Positions 35,553-45,899 of a stretch of DNA of 64,000 nucleotides are shown in pieces. The stretch's first letter is position 1. The number at the start of each line of letters is the position of its first letter. Both the position numbers and the translations under genes were made by a program. Source of the stretch: Opisthocomus hoazin (lineage: Eukaryota > Chordata > Aves > Opisthocomiformes > Opisthocomidae); assembly GCF_030867145.1 (NCBI RefSeq), contig NC_134440.1, forward strand, positions 1,674,001 through 1,738,000, written 5' to 3'. The notes beneath the pieces are model-generated. The model did not search any database, had not been told where the DNA came from, and worked only from the letters and a program-made list of their open reading frames with translations.

Positions 35553-37510
35553 TTTCAGAAAGGGCCAGTATAGTCTACTTGCCAGGTTTCCCACAGTCCA
35601 TTCCCTCTTTTAACGTGTAAGGGAGTTTGGTCTGAGGGATGTTTGTGAAGTCGACTATGGTACAGGCTACATACAGAAATACAAGTGCAACAGCAGCTTT
35701 CCTTGGTAATGAGCCAGCCTCGAGCATGTGCCTCACAGTACAGATCTTTGCTTCCTGTGTGCCCTGTTTTAATATGCAGCAATTTTAGTAATCTTTCTGA
35801 ATTTTCTGTTAATAGGTTCATTTTGTAGGGGAGTTAAATAGGATAGTTCATCTACTTTGTTGTTCCACTGGCTAGTTAGATCGCCTCCACTTTGATAGGA
35901 AGCTACCCAGGCTATGACAAAATTTCCTTGTTTGGCATTTCTTAGGATATCTTGCTATTTGTCTTTCTGCCATACGGGTATCTGATTTACCTCCCACCCG
36001 TTTTGGTCACATAAAGAAAGCCATTCCATGCACCCCTTAAAGACAGCAAAAGAGTCAGTATAGATATAGATACGAGAAGAAGATTGAGGCTCAGGAGAAG
36101 AGGATGTAGCTTCATGTTGGAATATGCTCCAGACTGCAACTAGTTCTCCTGCTTGTGCATTACCTTCTCTTTCTGTTATGATTTTTTCTTCAGTTTGAAT
36201 CTGTAAAGCCACTGCCCAATATTTCCACACTTTCCCTTCCCGTCTAGCTGAGGTATCAGTAAAGCAAACCTTCTCTAGTTGTTCAGAAAACGGAGGGGCA
36301 ATTCGTATAACTGGGGATGGAGGATAATTTTTGTATTTTAGGGGAAATTCTTCTTGTATAGTTAGTTTTTTGTGTGTACCCTTGGATACTTGGAAGATGG
36401 TACAATAATATGCAATCTGTGCATACCCCTTTTGCACAGATGCACACTGTGCCACCCTGTCAGGGTGTGGGGTTCCAGCCAAAATTGGTTTCATTATCTG
36501 TCCTGGGTTTGGCCAGGACAGGGTTAATTTTCACCAGGAGCCAGGAGCGAACACAGCAGGTGGGCTGACCCAACCTGGCCAAATAGAGCAGGGTATTCTA
36601 TACCATGTGCCATCATGCTGGGTTCTGTCTGGGGGAAGCTGGACGGAGGGAAGGTGGTCGCGGCTCGGGAACACACGGAGGCGGCAGGCGGTGAGAGCGG
36701 CTCTCTGCATTCTGCTGTTTTGTGTTGTGTATTCTCCTGATTTGTATCGTTGTTGTTAGTGCTCCCTTTGTTTACTATGCTGTTAAACTGCCCTTATCCT
36801 GACCCACCAGTTTTTGCCTGTTTCTTTCTATTCCCCTCCACACCCCAGCAGGGGGAGGGGCGGCAGGGTGACCGAGTGGCCCTTTTGTTGCCGGCCACAG
36901 CCAAGCTACAACATTATTGTAAAGGGGCCTCTAAGTATAATTGGCTGTTGGCGGATGATATGTTCTGCTTCCTCCAATGCTTGGCTCACTACAAATAGTC
37001 CCTTTTCCCATACTGTATAATGTTTTTCTGCATCCTTAAAACTACGTGAATAAAATCCAGTAGGCCTTGGGGGTCCCTCTGGCTCCTTTTGCTAAAGGTG
37101 GATTGACAGTCCCAACTGAGCAAATCCTCATTCAGTCTGGATTGGGTCAGTGGGGTGAATAGGGCCTAAGACTTGATGGTTAGAGGCTTCAAATATTAAT
37201 AATTGTAGGGCTTCCTCATGTACAGGAATCCAGTCCCAAGAATCACCTTTTTGTAATAAATCATATAATGGTCTAGCTATTATGGAGAAATCAGTAACAT
37301 GTTTTCACCAGAAAACCAAGGTTCATAACACTTGGTGCAATTCTGGTTTTGAGGTAGGTATTCGTATTTGGTCTAACATTGTCAGAGTCTCATCAGGAAT
37401 ACACACGGCTCCTCCTTTACACCAGATCCCTAAGAATTTTACCTTGGGGGCAGGAGGTTGTACCTTTTCTGGTGAAATCTGCAGACCTAGCCCTTCTAGG
37501 TGTTTAATGA
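35553..37510 (-). pseudogene. ERVL-like endogenous retrovirus pol fragment, defective
   Basis: Minus-strand remnants in viral order: the end of reverse transcriptase (a KFLGIWCKGG-like stretch at about 37430), connection region with ARPLYDLLQKG at about 37260, RNase H (CFTDTSARREGKVWKYWAVA at about 36250, then a TDSFAVFKGC motif at about 36050), and the integrase HHCC zinc-binding region ending WQVDYTGPF at 35555. Broken by in-frame stops near 37300, a frameshift near 35950, and a plus-strand LTR at 36499-36913. No gag, env or own LTRs remain. Confidence 0.85.
36499..36913 (+). mobile_element. solo LTR inserted into the pol fragment
   Basis: Starts TGTCCTGGGTTTGGCCAGG, ends CTACAACA. Flanked by TTATC and TTATT (4 of 5 bases), and pol homology resumes on both sides. 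Orientation is opposite to pol. Confidence 0.8.
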
Positions 37511-37780
37511 CTGGCCTGCGCTTTGCGAACTGATGCTCCTCGCTTCCCCCCTCCCCGTGTACCTCCCTGTCCAGCCGGCTCTCCCTTTTTGCCTTTCTCT
37601 CCTTCTCTGTCCTGCTTCCTGGCCCTTTCTTCTCTTCCTCTCTCTCTGTCCTCTAGCCCCTTGCTGGTTTGTGTTGGGGTTCCAACCCAAACCACCCCCT
37701 TCGCCTGACCCTTTCTTTGTTTCTTAGTACCTTTTTTCCTGTTTCCTGTCATTTTTCTCTCTCTGTTTGTGTGTCGTGCG
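37511..37780. repeat. CT-rich degenerate repeat fragment
   Basis: Same pyrimidine-rich repeat type as 32.4-34.26 kb; abuts the truncated end of the ERV fragment. Confidence 0.6.
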
Positions 37781-38266
37781 CTGTGGGGGATGGGAGTGGG
37801 AGGCTGAAAAAGGGTGGGAAGCTGGGGGGGGGGTGAGTGGAGGATGGAAAGGGGTAGGAGGTTGCAGAGGGCTGGGAAGGGGGGTTAAGTAGAGGACAGC
37901 ACAATGGGAGGTGGGAGGCTGACGAAGGGTGGGAGGCCAGAGGGGGCTGAGGGGGGGAGTAGAGGTGAGAAAAATAGGAGACCGGAAAGGGGTGGGAAGC
38001 TGTAGAGAGGTGGGAGGCCCGGGGGAGTGAGTAGAGGCCAGAAAGAAAAGGAGGCCGGAAGGGGGTGGGAGGCTGCAGAGGAGTGGGAGGCTGGGGGGCG
38101 AGAGTGGAGGCCAGAAAAAAAAGGAGGCTGGAAGGGGGTGGGAGGCTGCAGAGGGGTGGGAGGCTGGGGGGGCGAGAGTGGAGGCCAGAAAAAAAAGGAG
38201 GCCGGAAGGGGGTGGGAGGCTGCAGAGGGGTGGGAGGCTGGGGGTGAGAGTAGAGGCCAGAAAGGC
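37781..38266 (+). repeat. 73-bp GA/GC-rich minisatellite
   Basis: About six to seven copies of a unit containing GGTGGGAGGCTGCAGAGG and GGAGGCCAGAAA. GGCCA anchors at 38036, 38109, 38182 and 38255 give an exact 73-bp period. Outer copies are degenerate. Confidence 0.9.
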
Positions 38267-38479
38267 TCTTTCCTCTGGCTTCTTTTTCTTTATCTCTCTT
38301 TCCTGCCTTGTTTATTCCTCTGATTCAAGTTCTCTCTCGATCCGTGTGTTTTGCTTCCCACTCATCATATTCTCTCTTTTTCTCTGTCCTATTCCTGCAT
38401 GTAGTGTGCAGTGAGGCTTATTGTCTAGCAAGCCGCATCTCGTATGAGTTCTAAGACACCCGCATGCATTTTCTCTCAG

Positions 38480-38588
38480 GTGGAGGAGAGCCAAACGATT
38501 GGAATTACAGAAGAAGAAGGGAAGAGATAGGAGAGAGAAGCATCTGAAGTGTCGAAGTCTCCCGGCAGCACCAAGAGTGAGAGCTGCA
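38480..38588 (+). ncRNA. candidate exon, duplicated unit copy 2
   Basis: TTCTCTCAG acceptor; homologous to 32186-32292. The donor has changed to GTGCGT. Confidence 0.35.
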
Positions 38589-39307
38589 GTGCGTCCTGCC
38601 CCCTCGGGGCCCTGTCACCCCTCTTCTGCGTTCCAGTCCCTCCCCTGGCTTGCTCTCTCTCCCACACTGCTATGATTATTTTTTTTTTTCTGCTCTTGTG
38701 TGCCTTCTTTCTCCATCTGTCTCTGACTTGTCCCATCTTTTAGGTCCTCCCTCTTTCTGCCCTGCAGCCCGTGGCATTTTTTTCTTCTTCCCCTCTTTCT
38801 GTTCAGCTCCCAGTTACTAGTATTGCTTTCCTCCTTCTCTGTCCCATAGCCTGTCAGTATTTTTGCTTTGGTGCTCTCTGTCTGGCTCCTTGTCCCTTGA
38901 TTCGAGGCCTTCCTTCTCGGCTCCGTAGCACGTCTCAGATCTGCTGCTTTCTCCATGTCTATTCCATTCTATTTTCTCATCTCTCTTCGTCCGGGTCCCT
39001 GCCCCTATTCTTTTTTCCTCTGTCATGCTGCAGGGCTTTTTTTTTTTTTTTTTTTTTTTTGCATCTCCTTCCTGCTCCCTGTTCTTCATTTTTGGTCTCT
39101 GTCCTGCTCCCTCTTCTTCTTTCTGCCACTGCTCTTTGTCTCTCCATGCTGCTTTTTTCTCCATCTCTGTGGAACTGCCTGTCCCCGTCCTTCTCTCGCT
39201 GTCCCTTTCCCTGCTTTGTGCTTTCTCGTTACACTGCCACTGTCCAGCCATCTGTCATTTTTCTCCTGTCTTGTAGCATCCTGCACCTTGCTCCTCATTT
39301 TTGGCAG
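38589..39307 (+). repeat. polypyrimidine repeat (intron of unit copy 2)
   Basis: About 0.7 kb of the same C/T-rich repeat as copy 1, including a T run at about 39037-39060. It is about 1.2 kb shorter than the copy 1 intron. Confidence 0.65.
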
Positions 39308-39515
39308 CCGCTGCCCAGCAGCGCATCGTTCCAGGAGCCGACTGACCGACTATTCTTCCCGCTGGACCGACAAGCGCAGCTCCGGGACGGACTGCCGAGG
39401 TGTCGGAGGGGCAGCGGGAGCGTAGGGGGCACCGAAGCTCAGAGCAGACCCGTTCCCCAGATTCATTCGGTGTGTGACTGAATAAACACTGTTGTCTCTT
39501 TTGCCTTCCCACCTG
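39308..39515 (+). ncRNA. candidate terminal exon with poly(A) signal, copy 2
   Basis: TTTTTGGCAG acceptor, exon body closely matching 34260-34465 (shared GGAGCCGACTGACCGACT), AATAAA at 39481-39486. Confidence 0.45.
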
Positions 39516-39539
39516 TGTCTGTGGTTCCTTTGCATGGGA

Positions 39540-40105
39540 CAAGGGGCTGTGACGGACCCCAGGGGAGGAAGAGACTCACTTCGTGGCTCGGGAGATGGCC
39601 CCCTGTTCCTGCCGGGCTCCAGCTGTGGGCCGGGGGTGGAGAAGCCGCAGGTGCGGGTAGTGGGGCTGATGGCAACGGCCCCTCCCTTTAATGCGGTGTC
39701 TGCCGGTGAGCGTGCCGGTGCTGCCGTGCCCCGGGTGGCTGTGGAGGGGCCGGTGCGAGCCGAGGGAGGAGCAGAGCCGCTGCCGAGCTCCGGCTGCAGC
39801 AAAGGAGAAAGTGACCCGGGTGGGGGGTAGGGGGGGGGTAACCGACCAGGGGCCCTGGGGAAAGCCCCCAGGAGGGCAGCAGTGCCTGCCGGGGGCCTGC
39901 TGGGCATCGTGTCGGAGGTGAGGAGCGGTGGGGGTGTGGAGCCCCGGCGGAGCCGCCGGCGGGGGCTGCCCGGAGCCTCGCGGCTGCGCTGGGTGCTCCG
40001 GGGGCTACCGGGTGCGCCGGCGGGCGGGGCGCGGGGTCCCCGCCAGCTCGGGCAGAGGGGAAGGGGCCTTTCGCGGCGTGCTGGGAGCTGTACTCCTGGG
40101 GAGCT
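39540..40105. other. GC-rich promoter-like segment, copy 2
   Basis: Homologue of 34466-35060, ending in a decayed ZNF143-type site (GTGCTGGGAGCTGTACTCC, 40078-40096, one key base changed). Confidence 0.5.
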
Positions 40106-40633
40106 TTAGTTCCCTATTGCGTATCACTTTCAAAATATTCTTTCTACGCCTACCTTTTCCATTTGCTGTCTTTTAAAAATTATTCCTTGCATTTCAGTAG
40201 CGCCCTCGCTGTTTAAATTTTCTGTCGGTGTCTTCATTTATTTAGTTTGCTTTCCCTATTTTTTAATTCTTACCCCCCTTAATCCCTTGGGTTTTCAAAT
40301 TCGGTTTCTATGTCTGCTTTTATCAAGCTCCCTATCCCTATATTTTATTTCTTTTCTGTGGGCCGTGCACCCTGTTGCTTTTATAATATACTTGCTACGT
40401 CTCTATTTAGTTTGCCATCCTTATTTTGTACTTTTTTCTCTTAATCACACGGATTTTAAGGTTTTTTACATCTGCTTTTTAGTTTTCTGTTTCTCTTTTT
40501 CAATCTTTTCCTCTCTTAATCCCCATCACTTTTAAAATTTACTCTCTATGTTTCTGTTTATTTTGTTTACTGCCCTTATTTTAAAACTTTTTTCCTTTAT
40601 TTTCCTAATTCCTGTCACTTTTAATATTTTCTA

Positions 40634-41230
40634 TGTTGAAGGAAGGGGTTAAAGGGATTTTAGTAGAAGCAGCCTTGCCTAATAGGTAAGGAATTTAGTA
40701 GAAGCAGCACTGCCTGATAGTTGCTGTGCAGAGAACTGACAGTGCTTATCTAGTGTGTAAATTAACTGAGGCAGAGTCTTGCATTTCCTTATGAAGGGGG
40801 TAGTTCCTGATAAGGGCTGGGGAGTCACCTAGAACTTGCTAAGACTGACCTTGCAGTTTGGATGGAAGCCAGAAGAAAACTGAGTTTGCCCAGAAACAAA
40901 AGTCAATCAGTGAACACCATGATGAAGAGGATGAGCCTTCATCTTGGGACCCCCGACGACCACCACTAGGAGGCACTGCGCAAGCACGGCTGGGAGGAGT
41001 CTATGGAAATTACTCTTTAGAACTGATTTTAATACGAAGCGGGGATAGGTCATGCATATGTATAGGCGGATTGGGAATTTGATGAATATATAATATTTGA
41101 CTGTATAAATTGAAGAAGCAAGTTACTGTCTGGCACGCATGACTTTGGTGGGGCTACCCCCCGTGCCGCCCGTCGCCGAATAAACATACCTACTTTACAG
41201 TCTTACAGATCGTGGAGTCTGTTTTCTGCA
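40634..41230 (+). mobile_element. probable ERV class I LTR
   Basis: Begins TGTTGAAGGAAGGGG after T-rich repeat. Has a TATATAAT box (about 41086) and AATAAA at about 41179, then a GT-rich stretch. No clean target duplication found, so the 3' end is approximate. Confidence 0.6.
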
Positions 41231-41328
41231 TGTCAATGTCATCTTTTTTCCAGTTTGCTGTCTGTATTTTTTTCTCCTCTGTCCTTTACGCCTTTGCTTT
41301 TGAAATGTTATTTCTTTGTCTGTGTTTT

Positions 41329-41732
41329 TGTTATAGTTTGGCTGTGGCTGGCAACAATAGGGCCACTGGCTGCTCTGCTGCCACTCCCCCCACTGGAGTG
41401 GGGAGGAGAATAGAAAGAAAAAGGCAAAAACGTGTGGGTCAGGATAAGGGCAGTTCTAACAGAACAGCAAACAAAGGGAACAGTAACAACAACAATACTG
41501 ATAAGGAGAATACACAAAACAAATAGCAGAATGCACAGAGCAACTCTCACCACCGACTGCAGCATGCTCCTGAGCCTTGACTGAATTCCCGCAGCCCAGC
41601 TCCCCCAACTAGAACCCAGCATGACAGCACATGGTATGGAATACCCTGTTCTGTTTGGCCAGGTTGGGTCAGCCCACCTGGGTGTGTCCCCTCCTAGTGA
41701 AAATTAACCCTGTCCTGGCTGAACCCAGGATA
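41329..41732 (-). mobile_element. solo LTR, same family as 36499-36913
   Basis: 404 bp. Minus strand starts TATCCTGGGTTCAGCCAGG and ends GGCCAAACTATAACA-like. Perfect 5-bp duplication GTTTT at 41324-41328 and 41733-41737. Confidence 0.88.
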
Positions 41733-42526
41733 GTTTTACTTCACCATCTGTATTTTTCTTTTTTTTTTCCTTTATAGTCTCAATCCTTTTTTAAAAATAC
41801 CCTCTCTGTGTTTGCTTTTATCCCATTTGCTGTCTTTGTTTTTCAGTTTTCTTGTCTTTCCTTAGCGCCATCACCTTTAAAATTTTCTTTCTGTGTCCAC
41901 TTTTATCAAGCTCCCATCCCTAGTTTTAATTCTTTCTTGTCTGCCATGTACCCTGTCGGTCTTAATTTTTTTTTAATGTCTCCATCCAGTTGCTTTTAAA
42001 CTATTTTTTCTGTGTCTATTTTTATCTACCTCACCGTCCCTATTTTTCAATTTTTTACTCTTGCATTCCTATTAGTTTTGAAGAGTTGTTTCTAGATGTA
42101 CTTTTATCTCATTGTCTCTCCCTCTTTGTTAATTTTTTCCTGTTTCCCATATCCCCTCTCTTGTAAAGTTTTGTCCTAGGTCTGCTTTTATCAAGATGTC
42201 TCTCCCTGTTTTTTAATTGTTTCCTGTCTGCCTGGTACCTTGTTGCTTTTAAATTTTCTTTCCTAGTCTATTGTTACCCAGTTCGCCACCTTTATTTTTC
42301 AGTTTGTTCTTGTCTGTCCTGTACATGGTCACTTTTGTAATTTTCTTTCTATTTGTTAGCTATTCAGATTTTTTTTTTCTGTTTTAAAATTTTTTCCTCT
42401 CTCAATGTCTTCACGTTTGAATTTTTGTTTCTGTGTTCACTGTCATGTATTTTTGTGTCTCTGTTGTCTGCTTTTTTCCTATCTGTCTTCTACACTGTCA
42501 ATTTTAAAATTTGTTCTTTAAGTCTA

Positions 42527-42907
42527 CATCCTGGGTTCAGCTGGGCTAGCATGAATTTTCACGAGAAACAGGTCAGGCAAACCCAAACCAGCCGACTGAA
42601 CGAGACGTTCTGTACTGTGTGATGTCACGCTTGGTATTTAAGGGGGCGAGCTGGCTGAAGGAGGGGGATTTGCTAGTCGGGAGGAAGCTGAGCACTGGGT
42701 GACAAGAACATAGCATGCTGTATATTCTTTTTATCAGTATTATTGTTGTTATTTTTCTTCTCCCTTTGCCATTCTGTTAAACTGTTTTTATCGCAACTCA
42801 CGAGTTTTGCCTTTTCCTTCGGACTCCTCTCCCCGTGCCACCGGGGGTGGGAGAGGAAGGAGAGAGCAACTGCGTGGTTGGTTGTCGCCAGCAGGGACCT
42901 AACCACA
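42527..42907 (+). mobile_element. solo LTR, related to the TGTCCTGGG family
   Basis: Starts CATCCTGGGTTCAGCTGGG, has GGTATTTAAGG (TATA-like) at about 42630 and ends CTAACCACA. More diverged than the others; target duplication not clear. Confidence 0.7.
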
Positions 42908-44119
42908 ATGCTGCCTTTTAGTTTGGTCTTGCTTTTTTTAAGTTCTTTCCTCTCTTAATCCCAGGGCTTTTAAATTATTTAATTTTTCTCTCATTTGCTG
43001 CATTTTTTTTTTATTATTGTGTCTCGTTATCCCTTGGCACCGTCGCTTTTTAAATTTTCTTTCTGCATCTCCGCTTTAGTTTACCAATGTTTCTTTTTAT
43101 TTTTTTTTATTTATTTCCCTAACTGCCCCACTGTTAAAATTTCATACATTCATCCCAGTTTATTGTCTTTATTTTGCTGTTATTTCTTTTAAATATTTGT
43201 TGTGTTTCCTTAGTGCCGTCGCTTTTTCAGTTTTCTTTCTCAGTTTTTTTCAGTTTGCTGCCTCTATTTTTTAGTTTTTCCCTTTGTATTCTTAATGCCC
43301 CTTGTATCCGAGTGTTCTACGTCTGCTTTTTTCCCTTTGATGTCTTTATTTTTAATTATTCATTCTCTTTCCTTAGCATCCTTTCCTTTAGATTTTCTAC
43401 ATCTCTGTTTTAGTTTGCTGTCCGTAATTTTTAATTTTTTCCCCTTTATTTCCCTCATCTCTGTCGTTTTTTAAATTTTGTACTTTTCTCTCATTGGCCG
43501 CCTTTACATTTTAATTATATCTTCTCAGGTTTCCTTAGTGACATTGCTTTTTAGATTTTCTTTCTTTTTACATCTCGGTATAATTTCTCGTCACTCTTTT
43601 AATTTTGGCTTATTTCCTTAATTTCTTTTATAATGCTCTGTATAATTTTATCCTGGTTGCTGTATTTATCTCCCTGTCCTCGTATTTTAATTATTTCCTG
43701 TGTTTCCTTCGCACCCTCGCTTTGTAAGTTTTCTTTCTCTGTTTCTTTTAGTTTGCTGTTCTGCTTTTTCATTTTTCCCCTTATTTCCCTAATCCCCTCG
43801 CTTTTTAAATTTTCTTTTTACACCTGCTTTTATTCTTTTTGCGTTTCTTTAAAATTATTTCTTGTCCTTCCTTTGTGCTATAGGTTTTTAAATTTTCTGA
43901 GTCTCCTTTTTAGTTTGCTAACTCTATTTCATAATTACTTCCTTTACTTTCTTAATGTCTATCATTTTTAAAATGTTCTTCATACACCTGCTTTTGTTGC
44001 TTCAATGTCTTGAGTTTTAGCTATTTCTTCTCTTTCTTTAGTGCCCACGCTTTTTAGATTTTGTTTCTGTGTCTGCATTTTAGTTCACTGTCCCAGTTTT
44101 TCAGGTTTTTTTCCTCCCT

Positions 44120-44350
44120 TTTTTTCCAAGGTGGCTGCAGAGGGGTTGGGGGAGGGGGCGAGGTGCTTCGGGGCTGGAGCCAAGGCCCCTGTTCGTTCAG
44201 GATGGGCTCCAGCTGTGGGCCAGGGCAGCCTAGGTGGGACCCGTGAGGTAAGAATGGGGTTGGGCCAAGGTGTTAAAAAGGATGTGGGCAGGGATGGGCC
44301 AGGGCAGCCCCTGGTGCAGCCGGTGAGGCTGAGGCCGTCCCTGCTGTGCA
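44120..44350 (+). repeat. partial third copy of the GC-rich segment
   Basis: Shares GGGCTCCAGCTGTGGGCC and the surrounding order with 34550-34620 and 39600-39660. Confidence 0.5.
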
Positions 44351-44779
44351 AGGGGCTCCTACTGGGAAGGGGAATCAAAGTCTGCTTTGTTATTCAATCT
44401 TATCCAGAAAATATTTCTGGTGGAAGTTAGGTCATATGCATGGTCTTGCTAGAAACAAAAAGTCAACCCGTAGTATTTTGGATTTTTTTATAGGAAGCCT
44501 AAAAGCATAAATTTTGGCAATAATATTGTTACTGCATTTAGCAAACTACTTTCTTACATAGCTTAGTAGGACCTCTTTTTTTATCCACACCACAGAAAAA
44601 TTAAGTCTAATTACTTACTCAGTCACATTGCTGCTCTAACAGATGTAATTACAATAGAAGACCAGGCATTGTTGTTTCCAGTAAGGATCGCCATCTCCAG
44701 TCAGTGCATTGCTCAATGTAAATTTAAGGCAGATGAGAGAACTTGCTGCTGCTCTTCCTGCTGGCTTTATACCTTTTGG

Positions 44780-44870
44780 TGGTTCACCCCTCCCCTTTCC
44801 CAGGGGAGCGGGGGAAGGGTGGTGGGCGAGGCCGGGAGTATATGAGCCGCAGCTGCTGGGAGAGGAGCTC
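44780..44870 (+). promoter_or_regulatory. TATA-containing promoter-like sequence
   Basis: CACCCCTCCCCTTTCCC, then GGGCGAGGCCGGGAG directly before TATATGAG (about 44837-44844). This looks like a GC-box plus TATA promoter reading rightward into the exon-like blocks. Confidence 0.4.
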
Positions 44871-45890
44871 AATCCACTCCTGGCTTTCTTTGGTCTTAGA
44901 GATCTACTCTTCCTTCAGTCAGTTACAGCTTTTGAGCTAAGCTACTCAGGGAGATGCATTTTGATATTTAGAGGAGCAGAGACCTCTGTTTGAGGTAGGA
45001 CTTTAAGGATGAGTCAAGGCTTGGCAGCAGATTTAGTACAGAGTACATTTAACCGCAGCCTTTTTCTTCAGGTCAGTAATTTTTTAGTCAGAGTTTGTGG
45101 GTGGTAAGATTGTTTAATAGTATGTGTTGTTCTCTTTATTCTAGGTGCATTACACTTTCCTGGAACTCCTGACTTGATTGAAGATGGAACATTGTGTTTT
45201 TTCACTAGTGGTGCTCTTTACTGTGTAACTTGCTGGCATTGCATCTCTTAATCAGATTGATGATGACATTGTCTAGCAGGGGTTAAGGTGAGCATGTTGT
45301 ACAAATCTGTGCAGAGACTGAGCGTTTCTCAAGCAAGTGGCAGGGTTGTGACACGTAGTGTCTTTGAGAGCATGGGATGGCTCGTCGCCTTTACCAATTG
45401 CTCAGTGGACCGTGTCACCCCTGGAAAATTTGCGGCTCGTGGCAGGCCCCTCATAGATTACAAGCATTGGGGTTTTGCTTAGTTTGTGGTCCTGTAGCTG
45501 ATCCCCGAGGCTGCGGGAAGGCGTAATGTGGGAGATGCCCACAGAGCACAGGGCATGGTTTGGAAGAAAGGCTCCCGAGGAGTGGCCAATGCAGGGGGTT
45601 CAGGGGTGCAAATACAGGGAAGCGGCTGTCGGGAGGGGGTGTGTGTTCCTTCTTTGCCAGTTCAGGAGAAGAGAAGGAGTTTCTAAAGCTGTGAGATGGG
45701 GGGAGGGTTGAGGAAGCGAGGAGGGTTTATCAGCTTCTCTCAGTTTAGTTTTGCAGTTGCCATGGGACATCAGTGAGGTTCGTTTGGTTTGAGTCTCTCT
45801 GCGGCTGATGAGGAACTATGACAAAGACACAAGAGATGAAGCGCAAACTCTCCGGGCCTCTGCATCTGAAGACGGAGGGCTGAACATTAG
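44871..45890. other. unassigned stretch before the tandem duplication
   Basis: A possible first-exon end (TTTGAG followed by GTAGGA at about 44993) is visible. Otherwise no gene or repeat recognised. Confidence 0.3.
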
Positions 45891-45899
45891 GCCTTTGAA

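Larger units (their letters stand above)
40106..44110 (+). repeat. T-rich degenerate repeat field
   Basis: About 4 kb of diverged repeats built from TTTTAAATTTTCTTTCT, CTGCTTTTAGTTTGCTGTC and TATTTTTTAATTNTTTCC variants with a rough period of 85-100 bp. Interrupted by three LTRs (40634, 41329, 42527). No gene. Confidence 0.7.

Noticed and set aside
40627..41227. TTTTCT repeats as a 6-bp target duplication of the class I LTR
   Set aside because: They do not sit next to the expected TG and CA ends, and T-rich surroundings make chance matches likely.
45790..45880. Possible C/D box snoRNA (CTGATGA ... CTGA)
   Set aside because: The C box deviates from RTGATGA, no convincing terminal stem is seen and the tandem copy B lacks it.
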